From Flavobacteriales bacterium UBA7690 (lineage in GTDB: Bacteria > Bacteroidota > Bacteroidia > Flavobacteriales_F > PHOS-HE28), in assembly GCA_002482775.1 (NCBI GenBank), contig DLGQ01000042.1:35681-45675 (forward strand): 9,995 nucleotides of DNA. Reading direction: 5' to 3'. The notes beneath the pieces were generated by a model. The model was not told where the DNA came from. It ran no database searches and was given only the letters and a program-made list of their open reading frames with translations. The translations under genes and the position numbers were made by a program. Below, piece after piece: positions 9,801-9,995 of the stretch (the stretch's first letter is position 1; the number at the start of each line of letters is the position of its first letter).

Positions 9801-9995
9801 CTTCACTTGACGCGTGCGGAACTTGCGCAGGCGGAACGACCGGCATCACACCTAACGCGGCTTGCACCGATTGCGCAGGCGTGGTGAACGGAACGGCTTC
9901 TGTTGATGCTTGCGGAACTTGCGCAGGCGGAACAACAGGCATCACACCCAACGCAGGTTGCACCGATTGCACTGGTGTCGTCAACGGAACGGCTT
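719..9995 (+). CDS. giant multi-domain surface protein (HYR/PKD repeats, lectin-like domain), 3' end beyond window
   Basis: A single frame runs without a stop from codon 698 (after TAG 695-697) to the end of the window. I read it line by line and found no frame break. From TTG 719 it encodes at least 3,092 residues. TTG 719 is chosen because it gives a full signal peptide with Arg3 and Arg13, a hydrophobic core and a GSA|Q cleavage site after Ala30. GTG 758 would keep a shorter core but lose those arginines, and the first in-frame ATG (974) would lose the signal entirely. Domains in order by residue: signal 1-30; propeller-like 33-480; beta-sandwich and Ig-like 482-776; HYR with inserted lectin-like domain 779-998; two HYR-type 1001-1157; separate module 1161-1341; eleven HYR 1344-2238; eight PKD/Ig-like 2241-2881; WYADADGD and thrombospondin-3-like 2886-2952; 32-residue Cys-rich repeats from 2988. 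HYR and PKD modules serve as adhesive or spacer units in bacterial surface proteins. Adhesion at the cell surface is therefore the likely role, with type IX secretion as the likely route, but the C-terminal sorting domain is not in view. Confidence 0.93.
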   Translation, partial: MDRSIHILFTNLRVFGLACCALLVVAQGSAQTPSWRWSFGLASGDPEHFRALGVDDAEGSIYVVGDAENTGISIGPINLLDQDQGMLIKFDQWGNIVWYAPIGGSDQETAENIAVAPNGNVYVTGAFSGSCYFYNAGSSVVAHQLTSFSGSNDIYVAAFSPSGTFLWARQFGNGNDEGAPDIAADATGIALTGYHRNTLSISGNSSSGSLSTTTNSIFLIRFDLNGTLQWMVNGGTSSDDQPATIASDGMRIYVGLVAGNTNLRWYNTSNAQLNSSTQTRADHVIVAFNVNGTWAWGMSINDPSNSVMGYPNLVTTCDGVYVAGSVGGGSTFSSTTIAGTNALAYYMRLRPASGVMDWVRIGTAANSADRFNPRDIATGKNGLIHIGGTYNGTATYGTSTISSASGSDLFVLTVGTDGTFKRLTAINSDDEQYLSSIAADAYGGVIIAGSYEDEVNIPGYALSGPSSNENAFIGFAQLGDREPDATNPALFVAPTALCSGTAVDLSTWRVPNAAGTATAVTTSTNTTAPTNATLAWDNNRALLQGGSGTLSLDLGTIVPATEGIHIRWRRTPGSANAPTLRYETSVDGTNWAAGTTTTTRTNYLITVVTLTAPARYIRLTALTNGGSIDLDGVAYRVGTTTGGTWSGTNVSGSTFNPGTTATSASITHTTPGSCNRQHTASVAIQQAPVPGSITVVQDAATCPGNNHGSLTLSGTAAPVVRWESSTNNFATVETIANTTQTLAFANLDASRTYRAVLSGGTCGQAYSGIGTVNVVDNQPPVITCPGSITVPVTAGSCTATILYSAPVVTDNCNGSAPFDLAQHTYLGTFQGHTYFRSWAAGGWSAANTAATSIPNGHLISVNSAAEEDWLNSVIQTQTGTHAPFWTGLNDALSEGNFVWANGDPLSFTHWASVQPDDSGGADHVYMNMGNTPGWDDAPGTTNFNWIVEIDDLPIIVPQLINGPASGSVIPVGTDTVRYSATDRSGNTSTCRFTVSVIDHEPPVILNTPTTIVLNAGANCTAPATWTAPTVTDNCGGASISRIDGPSSGSAFPLGATTITYTAIDAAGNDTSSSFVVQVIDTQRPTALCKADTIGLNANGVATVWPVHINAGSSDNCAITTMWVEPDTFTTTGVFNVRFIVADASGNRDSCNTTVTVVANNCIASLYLEGNTDGSHIPVGRLRNTAPTRAALGNYDPGADSDAGHMLKRGTGNVNENDDRRYQIWLFPATTTRLNGPASLSLWTALKDMDPSKGGHLRAYLVDLMADGSDRTVIATANIQRAIWHAVPATWMAETFDFGTIDHTPAIGRRLGVMLTAPNSSGDDMWIAYDALSFPATISIAANTPPEITCPPSQQVAITSATCGMVVAYPAPLFTDNCPGANMTRTGGLASGSVFPEGTTTNTYQVSDADGNTATCSFTVEVLDQSAPTLTCPGNVTAQAASGGCAAMVGYAATAFDNCLTAPTLIWSHAPNSVFPVGSTLVTVRASDGIQQSPACSFTVTVIDDQAPVIINCPANISVDTDPGECGAIATYAVTAIDNCGGTPTLVWSHAPGTHFPTGSTTVTVRATDGINTSSPCTFTVTVNDAESPTMSCPGAQVVNAIAGTCAAPVSFSTAPTDNCDAAPGLVWSHAPGSSFPLGSTTVSVFATDGTNVSTTCSFTVTVVDAEAPVMSCPLNMVVDAAPGSCDAVVTYAAPATDGCAASLNHTWSHPPGSVFPIGTTVVTVSSSDGTNSSAPCSFTVTVQDVSAPHITDPPVAATYYSTTTTCGHLYTLPAITSIDSCASPAQIDQRLFLLEDGNTTWQDLSGTAQHALAPGSHRFRAIHSDPAGNSDTCMWDVTVIDTIAPTILVPATIEMNTDTDACDAVVVFNVAFADNCAIAASSTTPPSGSSFPVGQTSVECIAEDIHGNITTSQFLVVVKDDQVPELICPTSLTAYATASACATPVHFITSASDNCASSPALTWSHPSGTLFPTGSTVVHISTTDGTNVAQCDFTVTVIDTMPPAFACPDDLFLATPAGDCEALVTFSSNAVDNCVSNPTLTWSHTPGTMWPVGVHTVTGSATDGTNTSEMCSFLVTIIDQAPAVDCPVDITVNANAGTCTASVTQPVLDSSSGLDACEAWTIQNGPADWSAIPVGQTQVTYLIANTNDSTTCEFDVTVVDAEAPTVQCPATITANTLFGECGAAITFAATAMDNCSAASISYTQASGSTFPIGTTTVIATATDGTSTAQCAFDVVVIGTTPVLDYAINSICSSSAPLLPVTPSTPSGTFTATPPGLSIDATSGAIDPTSSAPGSYTISYIVPGTCNTLATDVVTIEAPEQAFISYPGSPYCNTGLATVSNTSSVAGTYSGTPGLVIDPTSGSVDLALSSTGMHTVTFNVPATASCPTATSTTALVISALPSVGLSYPTGPFCTNMGQQSPVITGPTGGSFSATPSGLALHTATGTIDAGSTNAASAGTTYTITYTVPAANGCSSVSSSTSIQISNAPWAGISGTRSICSSDAPSGLYSSLTGTPSLSGTWTNPSNAAHSGIYDPSIDQPGIYTYNVAAGPGCASASSTVTVSESTLPAAAITYPNSTQCAIGSVPVTRSGSAGGTYSGTAGLILDDNTGTIDLGQSSIGNHVVTYTLAAAGACPQVQTNTSFNIVAPANAGLDSTLTLCSNSIAFDLNGLRRGASPGGAWKKQVNTVFNGTVDPSFYGTGTHSYRYVVQGGLACPADSSLFTLTYLARPTAGSGQPATICTGGSVVLNDLLVGETPGGTWYDAGGVALSGTASPTATTTYNYTVSTGAACPPGTISVTVTVDQTNDAGEDASITICSLDTPVDLFTVLGGTPDNGGVWTGPTALSAGLYDPSLAAPGTYSYTIASSGPCATVSAEVVVNEVVAIAWYADADGDNVGAGPSTLSCTPIAGHVTTNGDDCANDPNKVLAGACGCGVVDTDSDGDGVADCIDPCPIGANVVPGAPCDDNNAATDNDVYSADCTCAGSPVDCAGIVNGTASVDACGTCAGGTTGITPNAACTDCAGVINGTASLDACGTCAGGTTGITPNAACTDCAGVVNGTASVDACGTCAGGTTGITPNAGCTDCTGVVNGTA
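815..2158 (+). other. N-terminal beta-propeller-like repeat region
   Basis: Residues 33-480 hold degenerate repeats of roughly 50-70 residues. Each has a [IVL]A-x-[DPS]-x2-G-[NG]-[IV]-[YI]-[VI]-[TAG]-G-type strand followed by a [DN]-x-[FIY]-[VIL]-x-[FAK]-[DS]-x2-G-[TN] strand. Examples are IAVAPNGNVYVTGAFSG, DIAADATGIALTGY, LIRFDLNGTLQW, DIATGKNGLIHIGGTYNG and IAADAYGGVIIAGSYEDE. This pattern matches the SBBP (seven-bladed beta-propeller) repeat style common in secreted bacterial proteins. I count about six or seven such strands, so a full propeller is plausible, but blade number is not certain from reading alone. As the first folded domain after the signal it could be a ligand-binding head. 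Confidence 0.7.
2162..3046 (+). other. beta-sandwich and Ig-like segments between propeller and HYR region
   Basis: Residues 482-776 hold no HYR motif. The first part (about 502-638) has IHIRWRRTPGS, LRYETSVDGTNW and APARYIRLTAL, a pattern like a discoidin/F5-8C-type or other carbohydrate-binding beta-sandwich, although I cannot assign a family firmly. It is followed by a short segment beginning GGTWSGTNVSGSTFNPG, which resembles the PKD/Ig-like units near the C-terminus. A further Ig-like unit (about 692-776) starts VPGSITVVQDAATCPG, carries a Cys pair (TCPG and GGTCGQ) and ends in TVNVVD, leading directly into the first HYR domain. Confidence 0.5.
3053..3712 (+). repeat. HYR domain 1, split by an inserted lectin-like domain
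   Basis: The first half (PPVITCPGSITV, GSCTATI, VVTDNCNG) and the second half (NGPASGSVIPVGTDTVRY, GNTSTCRFTVSVID) together make one normal HYR domain of about 80 residues with all four usual cysteines. Between DNC and GPASG, where sister domains carry about nine residues, this copy has about 145. The insert holds the lectin-like domain listed separately. HYR domains are Ig-like beta-sandwiches associated with adhesion in extracellular proteins. Confidence 0.8.
3182..3568 (+). other. C-type-lectin-like domain inserted in HYR domain 1
   Basis: Residues 822-950 follow the C-type lectin order: HTYFRSWAAGGWSAANTAA, then HLISVNSAAEEDWLNSVI (normally A-x-L-x-[ST]-[IV]-x-[ST]-x2-E), then FWTGLNDALSEGNFVWANG (the WIGL/W-x-dG region), then FTHWASVQPDDSGG, then GWDDAPG. 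QPD at residues 914-916 occupies the place of the EPN/QPD sugar-selecting motif, and WDD at 934-936 stands where WND binds calcium. In known C-type lectins QPD goes with galactose-type ligands, so calcium-dependent binding of such sugars is a reasonable guess. The domain has no cysteines, so the usual conserved disulfides are missing. Confidence 0.75.
3719..4189 (+). repeat. HYR-type domains 2 and 3
   Basis: Domain 2 (3719-3958) reads PPVILNTPTTIVL, ANCTAPAT, VTDNCGG, GPSSGSAFPLG, AGNDTSSSFVVQVID. It keeps the inner two cysteines but lacks both outer ones. Domain 3 (3965-4189) reads RPTALCKADTIGLNANG, INAGSSDNCAI, FTTTGVFNVRFIVADASGN, DSCNTTVTVV. This is the HYR-like variant common in Flavobacteriia, in which the second Cys is replaced by an NANGVATV strand. 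Both directly precede the separate 180-residue module. Confidence 0.75.
4199..4737 (+). other. separate module of about 180 residues with a GDDMWIAYD signature
   Basis: Residues 1161-1341 contain no HYR or PKD motif. The segment begins ASLYLEGNTDGSHIP, continues with TAPTRAALGNYDPGADSDAG and RRYQIWLFP, then LSLWTALKDMDPSKGGHLRA, and closes with SSGDDMWIAYDALSFPATI. From memory this order resembles a beta-sandwich module found in large secreted proteins of actinobacteria and other phyla, with YLHN..PTPP near the start and SSGDDMWFAYDT near the end. I know no named function for it. Alternating hydrophobic strands and several Asp/Asn-rich turns suggest a beta-sandwich that may bind calcium. It interrupts the HYR series cleanly, as expected of an inserted binding domain. 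Confidence 0.55.
4748..7432 (+). repeat. array of eleven HYR domains
   Basis: Eleven consecutive domains of about 76-80 residues (one of 94) begin near 4748, 4997, 5237, 5480, 5720, 5960, 6251, 6488, 6722, 6962 and 7208. The usual unit reads AP-x-[IVLM]-x-CP, a GxC strand, [TAVS]-x-DNC, a W-S-H-x-P-G or x-ASGS segment, FP-[VIL]-G, T-[VTD]-DG or D-x-x-GN, xxC-[ST]-F-T-V-T-V-[IV]-D. Nine units carry four cysteines. Unit 6 (5960-6241) is longer and diverged, and unit 7 (6251-6481) lacks the two outer cysteines. Repeats are similar in protein but well diverged in DNA, so the array is old. One 16-bp stretch is identical at 5113-5128 and 5356-5371. The array probably forms an extended stalk. Confidence 0.88.
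7439..9361 (+). repeat. array of eight PKD/Ig-like domains
   Basis: Eight units of about 74-87 residues begin near 7439, 7673, 7919, 8180, 8420, 8660, 8906 and 9128. Two types alternate. Units 1, 2, 3 and 5 read like ISYPGSPYCNTG, GGTYSGTPGL, IDPTSGSVDL, a T-Y-T-V-T-Y-type strand, then a Cys near the end. Units 4, 6, 7 and 8 read like AGxDxxxxxCS, L-x-G-x-P-x-x-GGxW, GxYDPSxxxPGTYSYT, then a Cys. Both types are familiar from large type IX-secreted Bacteroidota proteins, where they lie ahead of the C-terminal sorting domain. Each unit has two cysteines placed to close one disulfide. A structural stalk role is inferred. Confidence 0.75.
9374..9574 (+). other. WYADADGD segment and thrombospondin-3-like calcium-binding linker
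   Basis: Residues 2886-2952 begin with WYADADGDNVGAGPSTLSC and TTNGDDCANDPNKV, pass through LAGACGCGV, and reach DTDSDGDGVADCIDPCP (9524-9574). The D-x-D-x-D-G-D-G-V-x-D-C pattern is that of thrombospondin type 3 repeats, whose aspartates bind calcium. The W-Y-x-D-x-D-G-D opening is a recurrent partner of such repeats in Bacteroidota surface proteins. It marks a sharp change from Thr/Ser-rich Ig-like units to an Asp- and Cys-rich tail. Confidence 0.75.
9680..9995 (+). repeat. 96-bp tandem repeat encoding a 32-residue Cys-rich unit, continues past window
   Basis: Three full units lie at 9680-9775, 9776-9871 and 9872-9967, and the first 28 bases of a fourth at 9968-9995. Each codes for CAG[IV][IV]NGTAS[VL]DAC, then GTCAGGTTGITPN, then A[AG]CTD, with cysteines at unit positions 1, 14, 17 and 30. 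By hand count unit 1 differs from unit 3 at about 10 of 96 bases and from unit 2 at about 13. Most changes are silent or conservative. The repeats are therefore recent or kept alike by recombination, and are under protein-level constraint. The number of units cannot be known here. Similar DCxGxxNGxAxxDxCGxC repeats occur in other Bacteroidota surface proteins. Confidence 0.9.

Noticed and set aside
9445..9984. 179-codon antisense frame with neat 32-residue repeats (QSVQAALGVMPVVPPAQVPQ)
   Set aside because: The periodicity comes from the 96-bp sense repeat. The sense frame continues the giant protein with conserved cysteines and known motifs, while the antisense frame has none.
9680..9995. 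Possible CRISPR or non-coding satellite array
   Set aside because: Units are directly adjacent with no spacers, are an exact multiple of three, keep one open frame and have mostly silent or conservative differences. They are protein-coding repeats.

Overview
The window is almost entirely occupied by one enormous open reading frame on the + strand. It opens near position 700 and is still open at the last base, giving at least 3,092 codons. The protein is a secreted, multi-domain surface protein of the kind found in high-GC Bacteroidota, most likely a Flavobacteriales-type organism. This placement is an inference from four things: cysteine-bearing HYR repeats, PKD/Ig-like repeats of the style seen in type IX-secreted proteins, a WYADADGD plus thrombospondin-3-like segment, and 32-residue Cys-rich tandem repeats. 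The DNA is clearly more than half G+C. No phylogenetic marker gene is present, so the taxon is not proven.

Layout. Positions 2-163 are probably the last 53 codons of an upstream gene. After 15 bp comes a complete 145-codon gene (179-616) for a small secreted protein of unknown function. A 102-bp gap (617-718) holds an 8-bp inverted repeat. The giant gene then begins, probably at TTG 719, with a clear signal peptide. Its order of parts is: signal peptide; a repetitive beta-propeller-like region (to about 2158); a beta-sandwich and two Ig-like segments (2162-3046); a first HYR domain carrying a C-type-lectin-like domain inside it (3053-3712); two more HYR-type domains (to 4189); a separate module of about 180 residues (4199-4737); eleven HYR domains in a row (4748-7432); eight PKD/Ig-like domains (7439-9361); an acidic WYADADGD/thrombospondin-3-like linker (9374-9574); and 96-bp tandem repeats that run off the end (9680-9995).

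How the parts fit together (inference). The propeller, the lectin-like domain and the 180-residue module look like candidate binding heads. The HYR, PKD and Cys-rich repeats look like a stiff stalk that would carry them away from the cell. The C-terminus, where a type IX secretion sorting domain would be expected, lies outside the window, so the export route is not shown. There are no RNA genes, transposases, CRISPR arrays or defence genes. The points most worth a second look are the lectin-like domain nested inside an HYR fold, the paired loss of particular cysteines in HYR repeats, and the absence of a normal ATG start for the giant gene.
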